64,000 bases of DNA from NCBI GenBank assembly GCA_022577435.1, contig JAKOON010000015.1:17015830-17079829 (forward strand), written 5' to 3'. The notes beneath the pieces were generated by a model, which searched no databases, had not been told where the DNA came from, and worked only from the letters and a program-made list of their open reading frames with translations. The position numbers were made by a program, and so were the translations under genes. Below, piece by piece: positions 35,431 through 48,100 of the stretch. Numbering within the stretch: the first letter of the stretch is position 1; every line of letters starts with the position of its first letter. This stretch comes from Embiotoca jacksoni (taxonomy: Eukaryota > Chordata > Actinopteri > Embiotocidae).

Positions 35431-36239
35431 GTTTTACTTATTCTATGCTTAGTGCTATTGATTTATTATTGATTTCCCTCAATCCGATAATCCTGATACA
35501 GGCCTTTTGAAAATGATAAACACACAGATAGAAATTGAAACTTCATATTATGCCACATCACAGCTGTCCAGATGTTTCAGACTGTGCTCCTCACATCTAC
35601 TAATGGTCAGATCCTCATAAAACACAAGAGGGGATCGTTTTGTACTGTTGCAGTTTGGTGTGAAACGATACGTTACGACACTCCTACTTCACTTCCATGA
35701 ACAAATACATTCTATGATGAGCATTATTACTCACGACTATAGAAGCGATCACCACAGTAACTTTTGGACTGTAACCCAGTGGGGTGGGGTGGGGGGGGGG
35801 ATGTGTTGACACCGTGTTCCATCTACTAACTCTCTGGAGATTACTCAAAAACAAAGTGTGGATGAGTCGGCTCCTCAAATCTGGGCACATCAGCTAAAAG
35901 CTAGCTGCAGCACACATGGACAAACACCAGAGCCATTTAATCTCCTCCGAAAGCCAAAACGGAGCAAAGGATCAGGTGAAGTACATGGTTGGGGAAAATC
36001 CAATCCAACAAGCATGTGAAGGGTAAACAACGAAACAAACAAAAGAAATAGAACAAGGCACAAAATTGTCTGTAAAATAATTGAACTGTACAGAATAGGC
36101 GCCAGCAATCCAGGAACGGTCCGGATAGGAGACACGGCAACACCTCCTCTTACCACTTGGCCACGTCAGTCTTACTTTCCACTGTTTTCCTTTCTTCCTT
36201 CCCCCTCTTTAACTCTTGCCCCCCGCCCCCTCCTCCCCC

Positions 36240-36240
<1 letters not shown>

Positions 36241-36280
<40 letters not shown>
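36241..36280. repeat. (AC)20 microsatellite
   Basis: Twenty AC units, read as (GT)20 in the cadm1 mRNA about 110 nt after the stop codon. Confidence 0.97.
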
Positions 36281-36282
<2 letters not shown>

Positions 36283-36392
36283 ACCCCCTCGCCGTCCCGT
36301 AACCAATCAGAGTTAGACATAATGCTCCTACAGCACCACCAACACCACCACCACCAGCAGCGTCTCCACCCGCCTCTCCTGGCCTGTCCAGT

Positions 36393-36511
36393 TTAGATAT
36401 AATACTCCTTCTTCTCGTCTGTGTTGTTGTGTCCCCCCTCCGCGTTGATGATGGCCGTATCTGCATCGGCTGCGTCGTCCGCCCCTTTGGCTTCATGTGT
36501 GAAGTAAGTTC
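36393..36511 (-). CDS. cadm1: cadm1 last coding exon (cytoplasmic tail)
   Basis: 119 bp. TYFTHEAKGADDAADADTAI, then INAEGGHNNTDEKKEYYI and TAA at 36,395-36,393. The mammalian C-terminus is EYFI; here it is EYYI, still a class II PDZ ligand. Confidence 0.97.
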
Positions 36512-39500
36512 CTGCGAACAGAGTGCAGACAAATTAGCCTCAGACCCGCTCCCGTCGTGCACTTCAATCCCATTACACTTCACCGGTTGTAAAAAGCACT
36601 CAAACTCGTAAGATGTGTTCTTGAACGAGTATGATTGAATGGCTGGTGCTTTACCTTTGTGTCTGGCGAAGTATCGACCAAGAACAATGAGTGCACAGAG
36701 GATGGCAAACATCACCACGGCAACCACTCCTCCGATGACAGCATGGTCAATTTTTTGCGGTGCCCCATCGCCGGCTCTGGAGTCTAAAAACAGGACAATA
36801 ACTGTAAATAATTTCATGATCAGCAAACCTTCTCAGCCAGTAACAAAGCTAATGTCGTTTCACTGACTGCACTGGAAGTTTTGGCCATTAAATTATTAGC
36901 CTGCCAAAATAAACAAATTGGTTTGTTTTGTCTCAAAGCATTTTAGCATGACCTTCCCACAGAGTGGAAACTCCTGAAAAGGCTGTGTAGAAAAATGCCA
37001 TCTTATTTTGTTTACCAATAAAAATGAGATGATACCACGGCACAAGTTGGTCCTTTGAGGATGGGAAATGGTTCACAATGTGCCACTAAACAGCCCACAA
37101 ATTGGCAACAAACTATTTAGTTCTTACTTCCTGACAAATCCTGTAAGCCACTGCCAGTAATTCAACTTGATAATAACCAAAAATGAGGCTTTTTATTCTC
37201 TACAATGTTGAATTTGTCCTCACTAATTTCCCTCCCAGCTTTATATGCAGTTTTATCATCCCACTGTCCATGAAACCATTCAAATTCAAATGAATCCAAA
37301 TTAACCAAATCCTTTCACATTATACAGGTTGAACATTTTTAAATTTGCTTGCTTGCTGAGAGTTAAATGAGAAAGTCAAAACCACTCTTGTGACTGTACG
37401 AGGTGTGATCAAAGAGTTCAGAGAGAGACGGATATAAAGCCATACGGAATCGAAACTAGAACAAAAACAACACATCAAATGATGAAACTGAGAAACTGAA
37501 TTGTTTTATTAAAGATATATGCTCCATTTTGAATTTGATGCCAGCAAATCTCTACACGAGGGATAAGGCTGAAAATCAATATTGGATGGCCGTGATCTTC
37601 GGGCCGCAGGCGTCACTGCTTCAGAAACACGACTCTGTAGTTAAAATCACTGCATGGGCTCAGAAACGCCTCCGAAAACCATCGTCTGTGAACACAGTTC
37701 CTCACTGTATCGGATCCAGAACCGCCGCCGCCTTCTGGGGACCCGAGCTCATTTGAGATGGACTGAGGTGAAGTGGAAAACTGTCCTGTGGTCTTAACAA
37801 ATCAAAATTTGAGATTGTTTTTGGAAATCATGGGCGTGGTGTTCTCTGGACTAAAGTGGGAAAACGAGGCCAAACCTGCATTCTGCACGTATTCCAACAG
37901 CATGGATCTGCTGGAGAAGAGTCGGAGCGCCAAACTGGCCTCCTGCAGTCCAGACCTGTCACCCATTGAAAACATTTGGTGTGTCATGAAACAAAAAATA
38001 CGACAAAGAAGACCCCGAACTGTAGCTGATATCCTGTATCAGGCAAGAATGGGAGAACGTTTCACTTTAAAAACTCCTGCAAATGGTCTCATCATTTCTC
38101 AAACGTGTTGGAAAAAGAAGAGTTAATGCAATTTAATGTCCACATTTTTTAAACTTCATCAAATTCAAAATGAGCATATATTTTTCATAAACAAAATAAA
38201 AATTCTCAGTTTAAACATTTAATGTGTTGTCTTTAGGACATTTTCAATTAAATATGAGTTTACATAATTTGCAAATCATTTCATTCTTTTTTTTAATTTA
38301 GTGTCCAGACTTTTTGTTTGTAGTTGTATTGATCTTTTCATCCAAGAGACATGCATATACTTGCCAAAATGATGAAATATTCCTTGAATATACAGTATTA
38401 TCTACTGCCTGAACATGTTGAAATACAGGCAGATGTCTCTCTCAAGTTATAAAGTGTACATTTGTGGCGTAATACTGTCGAACCCAGCTCGTTACAAGAG
38501 CATTCCTAGCTTATATGGCTGCCCGAACCCCTTGAGAGAGCTCGGGTTGAAAAATGTTTGAAGACGGTTATTTCACCATGAAACAGTAGACACCGTCTGC
38601 AATTTCAGCAAGACTTCACACGCTGTAAAATACAGTGTGATTTAAGAGGCCATTTCTGGAAGTTATAGAGCTCAATCATCAGAAATTGACTCAGGTCTGG
38701 AGATAAATTGGCGCCTGGTGTCCCCATGCAGAGAAATACGTGGCTGCCTCAGGTGTCAGAGAGTATCACTGTCTCGCACTTGGCCAGATTTATCCGTGCA
38801 CCACAGAAGAACAAGGCAAAATCTGAAGCCTTTAAATTCCCAGTCTCAGAATAGTTCAGAGGCATTTATCAATAGTCTATATCTGTGCACATTCGGACTG
38901 ATGGAGGAGTGGCGGGTGAGGGAACGGCTGCACTGTTCTTTGCTGCATGAGAGAGCAGCTCAATTTTCCATCAATCTCACTAGTCATGCCCTGAACTTGA
39001 ATGATTTTGATAGAAGACCAGTGGAGAGTGCAGGATTTCTCAACACTGTGAGGCGTAATAAGTCGACTTGAGGGCTCCGAGACGAGTGACACGGTCGCAT
39101 CTCAACCAGCACCCAATCAACACCCTTTTTTAACTTTCATTCGCTCTGCACGAGGACATCTCTGATATGGAGCTACAATAAAACTTAATTAATGAAAACG
39201 TTTTTTTGTTTCAGTTGAGCGCTCTCTTAAAATGGACCCGCCGCCGCTGCCGCCGCTGCCGCCGCCGTGCATCAGCGGAGCGGGGAGCGGGTTTTGTTTA
39301 CTGTGTCGGGGATGTCAGACAGCGCAGCTCATTCCCCGAGGAGAGGGACCGGCCCATGCTCCATGCTAATGAACATGCACCCACTAAATGGCCTGTGCGC
39401 AGTCCTGTCGCTTCTCCCCCTCCCTCCTTGCCTCCCTCCCTCCCTCCCGCCCACCACACCTTCCCTTCCTCCACACCTTCCTGGCCTCACCTTGCTCCCC

Positions 39501-42233
39501 GGCTGTCTTCCGTCTGACACACCCACAGGAAAACACGCAGGGTCTTGCCTGCCTCTGCACACCGAGGGAGAGTTTTATTTACCGGGTGGAAAAATTCGCG
39601 CCAGAAACTAAAAAAAAAAAAAAAATTACAAAAAAAAAATCCCATAACGCCTACAGTATCAGCTGTTCAGGTTAGGTGCATTTTAGTGTTGCCTACATTA
39701 AGTACACTTCCAAACACTGGTTTTCCGTTTATCGGCTCTGTATGTACGACAGCTGGTCTCAAATTCAATATACAGGCAATAAATATGTCTCGTTCGTGCT
39801 CCTCTTCATTCGTTTCGTGGCGTGGAAACAGTCTGCAACATACTGACAGGAGATTGTGAGATGTGTAATGTAATGCAATGCAACACAGAGGTCTAAAGTG
39901 TATTGCAATATGGTTTCAAACATGAAGGTGAGCCGTGTGCTCCACTTCTACAAACATACTTAATGTCTCACATTTTAATATCGTGCGGTGAAAAGATGAT
40001 GCTGGTTGCATAATGGGAAATGTAGCCTGCAGTGTTTTCAGAGCTTTACTTATATTGTGGTCTAAAAGTCATCATAAACTGTCCGCTCTCCCCTCACCCT
40101 CAACGCTCGAGGCCGATATCCGCCCACCTCCGAGTCTGCCTCTGTCAGAGGATTCTTCTCGACCCGGACTAATGCGGCATTTTCGAGGCTGACGCTGAGA
40201 TTAAAGTGTAAATGTTCTGCACTTCTACAGCGCTTTATCACCATAGCAGGCTCAAAGCGCTTTGCGTTCACACAGCAGTGTTGGCCGTGGGGAGCAACTT
40301 GAGGGTTCAGTGTCTCGTCCAACAACACTTCAAGCGTGTGGATTAGGGATTGAACTGCAAACTTTATGATTAGTGGGCAATCTGCTCTACCAGCTGAGCC
40401 ACCGCCACCCGTATCGGGGAGTTAAAACATTCCCGATATCTTTTTGTGTTATTGTTATTCTTTCCATACATACTGTATGTACAGGATGTATAGATACACA
40501 TCTTTACTAGGAGATATTTAAAAATACAATTCTAGGAATTCAATAAAATGTACGTGTTTAACAAAACAAGATGTCTTATTGTAACCTAATCTCTAAAAGG
40601 CTTCATTTGCATATTAAAATCACGCAAAGTTTTTTACGTCAGAGAATGCCCCTTTACCCGCGACCTAATTTTTATTTTTGAGTGTTTTGGCACCGTTTTT
40701 ACTGCCCTATATTTTGCAGGTCTGTTATTAATAACTGTAAGTCTGTCATTGAAACCCTTTTAAGATATATAATGGAGGCAGGATATTTTCAGTTCCCTGA
40801 ATCGAAACAGAGAATTGAATAATTACAAGTACCTAAAAAAAAAAAAACACAAACAGAACAATTTTTAAAATACTCCTTGTGTCTATTTTCTGTGTTATGT
40901 TAACTGAAAAAAAAAAGTTTTCGTATTTAGCGATACCAGTATACCTCTGCAAATATCAACTTGCTGATATTTCCCTTCCAGCTCTCGATCTTGAGGGACT
41001 TGCTAAATTGTTTGGTTTCTCTCTATAATGTTGTGAGGTCTCGACCTTATTATGTAGTGTGCCCTTAGATGACCTACTGTATGTTGTGATTTGCCATTAT
41101 AATAGACTTGAAAACAGGCTGTGCTACATCATTTCTGCGATGGAAATAAAGGTCATATGATAACGATTTAAAGGTTTCTGTAGCGATCACCAAATTCAGT
41201 TTAAGACTTAAAAAAATAAAAATAAATAAAAAGATATCATATAGAGCAATTTAATTTCCTCATTCCATCCAACTCTATAACACTATATGACAATAATTTA
41301 ATTAATAGAGCATGGACCAAGATAAGCCACAGACCATGAATGGCTGGATTAACCAATTAAAAGTGATGAATTCATACAAAAGTTCATTCTTTTCAAATTA
41401 TGCGAGTTACTCACTAAAAAAAACACTCCATAAGGAAGGACTGAACAGCCTTATGTGAACACAATTCTCTGGAACAGTAATTTAACAGCATACATACACA
41501 TTTTTATAACATCACAACCTTTTGTAAAAGCCTTTTTTTAATTAAATTTGTGACGTTGACACCTACAGATGTCTCCATGAGGACGCCCCCAACAGCCGGA
41601 TGAATGCTTCAGAGAACAACAGTAAGTGGACCGTCTTTTTCTGAATGGTAATCAGACTGCATTTTCTACTGTAGTGATCGTATGCAGAGTGTGTTACACA
41701 TTGTATTCACCCATTCACACGCATGCCCGACATCAGGCAGCATTGTGGTTTAGTGTCTCGCTTTGTTGTGGAAAAACTGCTCAATGCTGAGAACTAAAAG
41801 GAAAGCATTCAACACTTGCAGGTCATTGAAAAGTTAATTATATGTTATCATACAGCGAAATAAGGAGACACTCGTCGTCTTCAAACCACCTCGAAGCTTA
41901 AGATAGAAAAGCTCTGGCCTTTATAGTATACAGTCACCAAAAAGCATCATTTGATATAATTCGTGACCTTATCCAAAATCATGTTTCGCACACAAACGCG
42001 CGTTTGTTTCACAATGAATTGACGTAATGCAGTCCTAGCCCCCGTACTCTAACCTCAACCATCACAATGCAATGCCTAACCTTAACCTTAACCTGACCCT
42101 GATCCTGACCTACACCGAAACCTAAACCTAATCTAACCCTAAAACCAAGTTTTAACCCTCAAATAGCAGGCTGTACCTCTGGGTTGGTGTGTATTCAGTT
42201 TTTCTTTGGCACTGGGATATAAAAACATGTTCA

Positions 42234-42271
<38 letters not shown>

Positions 42272-42848
42272 CCTTAAACTGGACTTGGAATCACGCAAGG
42301 TCAAGCTTAAAACAAAGAGACATCCAAAGCTCTTGGAGATACATGAATATGAATAGACGATTAACATATGAATAATGATAAACGGGTGAATTTACTTTCA
42401 CATGCACACACACACTTTGCCAAGTGGACACGAGGAATCGAACTGCACGAGCGGACGGTCCACCCACAAATCGACAATCGACGGCTCGCTTCAGTCGCCA
42501 GAGGAAGTGAGTTTGATGTTGGATGTGCAGAACATACAACGACCCTCGACTTAAAGCTTTAGCGTGAAGCTAAACGCGTGCTTCTCGTTGGCTTTGTTGG
42601 AGGCGAGGGGGTTTCGAAGTTTAATGGTATTTGTTGAGCTAAAGTTCACGGCCGGAGTGAGCCTCTTTCTTTCTGTGTGCAGCGGGGGATAATCAAATAG
42701 TAGTTTTTGCTTGAAATGCTCCAGAAGTACTGATCTTTGGCCTCGACAAGAAGAAAGAACTTCTGCCTGAAGTGTCTCATTGTCATTTTGATCATTTGTC
42801 CCTCCTCCTTTGTCCTTCAGAACTCGAACACATGCAGGATCAAGAGTG

Positions 42849-42886
<38 letters not shown>

Positions 42887-45093
42887 CTAGAAGGTGCTTG
42901 GATTAGAAAAAACAAACCTCAGAATGACAGACAGCGTTATAACAGGAGCCCTTGTGGCCTTTCACTTTAATTAAGTAGAATTTGATTATGTGTGTAATGT
43001 GGCTGGTGTCCATACCGCCGGCACAGCTCCGCTCACAACTCGATCGGGGACTGTTGACATGCCCACACCGGAGCCCTGACAGGATGTTCACAGCCGCAGG
43101 GATTTATGGGGGAATAAAGAGGATTTGCAACTGATGCCTGTGACTGCGCGACGGTGAAATCTGCTCCCCTGAACTCCCGGTGCCACATGCTTTACAGTCG
43201 CACCTTTCAATCTCTCTGCTGGAATGACTAATTGCCGCTCTGGTCAGCAACAGAGCATCCTATTAGACCGTCACCGTGGAGATCAGACCTGCGAGCTTGT
43301 CACCAGGCTGATTACATGGAGACATGATTTCAGATTTCCCGTCTCTTTTTTTTTTTTTTGTATAAAGTCTTCACATAATGAGGTGTAGAACCCCCCCCCC
43401 CCCCCCACACACACACACAAACAAACACAAATGCATTATAATTTATAGGTGTAATTACATGGGTATAATTGGAACAATGACTCTCTTCCATGGACACAGA
43501 AAAACCTCTGCTTGCAGTGAATGGACCCTCACAGCAACCAATTCCTTTACAGTGGCAGGATAATGCAGCATTTAAAACGCTAACATCCGTGGCTTCCTGC
43601 ATTTGTTGCCGTTAGAAAAGGAAACGTAATGAAATTCACGTACGCGGGGCAATCTCCACCAAATCATTTCCTTGTTCTGCTGTTGTAGCTGACTGTCAAC
43701 GGAGCACAACATCGTCCACGGCTGAATTCCAATGCCGCTGCTCGCCCGCTAAATAGATTCCCAGAGTCCTTTCTATTGTATTATTCAAAAATATGATTTA
43801 AAAATTTACAAATACAACATTTAAAAGTGGAGCAAATGAATGGAAATTGTCACGGTGAACTTGAACTCCCTGATGGCAGATTATTGTGTCTTTTTGAGAT
43901 TGGCAAAAAATTCTGCACACAAAAGAGAGAAGCGCCCATCTAAACCTCGGCCTTCCCCTGAAAAGTGCTTCCCCCCTCCCTCCCCCCCTGGGAGATCAAT
44001 GCAACAGAGAAGGATGGCAACAGGAAAAAACATTTGCTCTCTTTTAAAAGCAACGTGCCACAAAAGTACTCTTTATCAGCTGAAAATTAGGAACACAGTG
44101 TGAGCTCACAGCCACATAAAACAAACCTTAAGTTGCTAAGAAAAGCTCTCAATGATTTATCACTGCTCCACGGAAGAAAAAAAAAGATATTACAGCTGTG
44201 AAATACTCTTCAGGGTGGGCCAGCATTACTGACCCATTTCCCTGGAGACCAATTAAAATGTACCATTACAATATTTTCTTTCTTTAACAAGTGTTTTAAG
44301 GAATGAAACAAAAAAACTGCATATCAGAAAAAAAACAATCCCGACCATGAATCAAAGTAAACACACGTGAGAAAAATAAAACAAATAAGCATTTCTAAGT
44401 GCTTTTTAATTTTCTTTACCAATGACATACTTCAAAGGGAATTTGATCCATAGTTAAAGCAGTGTTTAATGACTAATTGTCTTGAATACTAAATGCAGTC
44501 TTTGTTCCAGTCAATAGTGTACAAGGACTAAAACAGAAAGTAAACGGCGTTGAGAACCTGCCAACACCTAAAGTCTATCAACACTGGGTGGGAACAATGA
44601 ACAAAACACATCTGAAAAGCTGCCTTAGACACATTCCTAAAATACCACCTGTCACCAAGTCACGATTCTCTCACCAGGAAAAAAACAAACATCTCATGTG
44701 TTGTGCCAAAACGAAGACATGCCAATAACCCTGAATGTATTCTGTGCATCTCATGATTAAATCGTAAAGATCTTAAGAAAAAAAAAAAAAAGAAAAAAAA
44801 AAAAAAAAAAAGGAGAATCCCTGACAGTATAGCCGAGCAAGCAATAAAAAAAAAAAACCCCAAAAACCCCCCCCCGATATCGTAAGAAGTACTATCAGGC
44901 CCAAAGGGTGCAGTCCAGAGGCCGGACTCTGGCCTTGTGCTCGGTGTAATGTTTGCTTGCAAAGCTCTTATTGTCACTTAATTTACAGCTTTGTGCTGTC
45001 TGCAAACCAGAAGGCTGTCGACGTCAGAAATTCCCCTTTAACTCATCACACCAAACAGCTGTTTAGTCTCTGCGTTAAAAAGAGTTTTAACGG

Positions 45094-45129
<36 letters not shown>

Positions 45130-48100
45130 CAAAAGACCAAACAGGATTAACTAATTCCCCTTAAACTGGTGTTTTACATGAAAAAGGAAGTAGAACAAAA
45201 AATAGAAATACATGCACACCTCTGTATTGTCACCCTACTTAAAATGCTAAATATTTCTAGATGTCTTTATTCCATTATTATTTTTTTCTAACCCAAAACC
45301 CAAGGAAGTGTGTTCCTCCCATTTATAACTCTTACTGGTGCTGGGCCCAAATGTTTATTCAGAGTGCCTAAGAAGAATCAACATAAAACAAATATGCTGA
45401 CTGTAGCTTGTGCGCGTGTGTGTATAAGACGGTGAGGCTGGCGGCCGAAACACCGGAGCAGGATATGAAGTTAGCAGTCCAGCTGTGTGAGCGTAGCCGT
45501 GTGCAGCGTGTGTCTATAGGGGTCTCCAACCCGTCGCTCGCGAGCTACCAGTAGCTCGTTACTTGTTTCCAAGTAGCTCCCTGAAGGTTTGAACGATATG
45601 TTTTTTGTTTTTTTTTCCATTTTACCATGTTTTAATTATTTACTTTTTGACTTGTCCAAGTCAATATCGACATGATAGCAGAAAAAGAAACGACTGCTCA
45701 TATATTAGATGAATACAATATTTTTGGCTGTGTCTGTCACTGAGTTAATGAGAGAATAAAGTTGCACCGCTGGTTGGCTGAATTTTGCCACTTTTCAAAT
45801 TAGAAGCATACAGGAAAAAAAACAACTGCAAATGCTGTTGAATTTAAGCTGCAGGGACACAAATTGTGTGCGTTGAGTATCAGTTTGTTATTGTTCACAT
45901 AAAAGAAGCTGATGCAACTGGTTTGGGTGGAGCTCAGCTATGTGAATAGTTAAGCCTTTCTTAAGGTGGGCTGACCTTTTTTAAGGTGGACCAGTTGATG
46001 TCATGTTTATTAAAACTTGTCAAACTCCTGTCAAGTTAGCTTGAGATGTCAACCACCCCCCTCCCTCAAACCACCCCTCTCCCCCTGACTGACGATGTTC
46101 TTCATTCTTTCTAAACTTCTCTCAGTATTTTGATTTCAGGCAAATCATTTATCATATTGACATTTTTAAATTTCTCTCCACCGAGATATTATTGAGTTTA
46201 TTTTGACTTTGCTGTTGTAAACATTACTGTTGCTGATGTTAAAACAATATTTTTTTCATAGTTAAAATTTAAATCTTTCTATTCCTGTTCCAAATCGATT
46301 CATTTAATAAAATTGTGATTTAATAAAAATAATGTTTTTTTTTGTAATGGAAAAAAAATAAAAAATACCACCAGTGTTACTGATAAAACAACCGGACTGA
46401 TAAGAGTATGGGTAAATGAAAATATAATTTTACCTACACTCTACACTGACTATGGGAGGATGGGAAAATTGCAGTTTCAAATCCTTTTATTATAAACTTT
46501 ATTGTTCCAATGTTTTGTAGCTTTGGGAAAATTGCAGTTTAATAACATTGCATTTTTCTAATGAATATTGTCATAAAAGATTGTGAAAATGCATCGTTTT
46601 TATTCAAATAACTGCCCACCGCTACCACGGCACCTATGCTTTCCTGAAACTCGGGAAAAACTCTGTACCGTCTGAAAGCATTGATTTCATCCGTCGGTGT
46701 GATCCAACAACCTCCGGCAGGAAGGACGGGCAGCCTGCGTGTATCTGAAGTATTAAGCGGCTCAGATAAATGCATCAACATTGTTTATCAGCTCGGATCT
46801 TAAGTGCTATTTCCAGAGAGACTTGAGTACGAACTTGAACCCGGAACTATAAAGGCGAGGGGCGACATCAACCCCCTCACCGCCCGCGTCCATCCTTCGC
46901 CTTTCTGTGCGGAGTTTGCATGTTCTCCCTGTGCTTGCGTGGGTTCTCTCCGGGTTCTCCGGCTTCCTCCCATCATCCAAAAACATGCACCTCAGGTCAG
47001 GTTACCTGGCGCCGCGCTAGTGGCAGCCTGCTGCAGCAGCTCCCCCCTGAGAGACCCCCTGCTGTAGTGAAGAAATTTCACCTCGGGGATTAATAAAGTG
47101 TATAAAATCAAATCAAAAATCAAATCAAATTAAGATTTAGGTCCCACTTAAAACAACAATTTGGCTCAGACGGTGGAGTTGCAGCAAACATGGGCCGTTT
47201 CCAATCAAGTCTACGACCGCATTCATTGTCGCCCGTCTTTCGCCTGGTTCCTCTCGACATGTTGGGAGAGGGGGATGGGGTTTGGAGGGGGAGGTGGGCT
47301 TACTAGAGGCTTAGCCAGGATATGATGTCCCTGCCTTGGATCATCTGTGAGCATCTGACGAGCTGGAGCATTATCGCCAAAGACTCCCTTTATTCCCTCT
47401 GAGCTGGAGATTCTGGATGAATTCTCCCCTCTGCCACAAAGGAAACACGACCACGAACACAGAACCAGTGGGGCGGTTGTATTTCTTTCTGCAGCGCTGT
47501 AACCATCTGCTCTGCTCCATTAGTGAATCATTTGTCAGCGGACCGCTACGTGCTCCTGTGCCCGGCGCGACATGCCCGGATCAAGTGTTTGGACCGCTGA
47601 GAGAGGAGGTCGCAGATGTCTCGATACAACATGTCATCTCAAAGCTTCTAGTTTTACTGTAAATAGTCATTAAAAACACTGGAAGAGAAACTAGGTCTAA
47701 AACTCATGAAAGAGATGCTCCTCTGAAACAGTGACTCATCCCTCCCTAGAGGTCCACAGTCACACTCGCGCACTCAAACACTCCTCTCCGCATCTCTTAA
47801 GACATTGAAAGACCTGACAACGTGAACTCCTGTGAAACTTAACCAACATGAAAGAGCCGAGACGACAAACAACTCTTGAGTTTCTGAGCTTCATCGTGGC
47901 GCTTACTCCCCCACTGCACTAAACAACATGTAGGCCGGCAGCTGATGGAAACATCACCGAGGAGAAAATATAGGAAGTGATCGTATAGTGTGTCATAACT
48001 GTCTGCAAAATTCTCCGGAAGCTTTTAGATTTCACAGACAAATTATGTTTAAAGGTAGATTACGTGATCCACGTGGAGAAAAGAGGAACTTAAACTACAA

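Larger units (their letters stand above)
31890..36392 (-). terminator. cadm1: cadm1 3'UTR, about 4.5 kb, with distal poly(A) signal
   Basis: No splice or coding signal interrupts this AT-rich stretch downstream of the stop. AATAAA on the minus strand lies at 31,913-31,908, fitting cleavage near 31,890; TTTATT occurs elsewhere, so shorter forms are possible. Mammalian CADM1 also has a long 3'UTR. The extent is inferred, not shown by transcripts. Confidence 0.55.

Noticed and set aside
36209..36392. Long VCVCVC-rich extension of the cadm1 frame
   Set aside because: A different reading frame through the (AC)20 repeat and 3'UTR; the true frame stops at 36,393-36,395.
40340..40410. tRNA gene
   Set aside because: A and B boxes exist, but the anticodon arm is degenerate and a SINE body follows.
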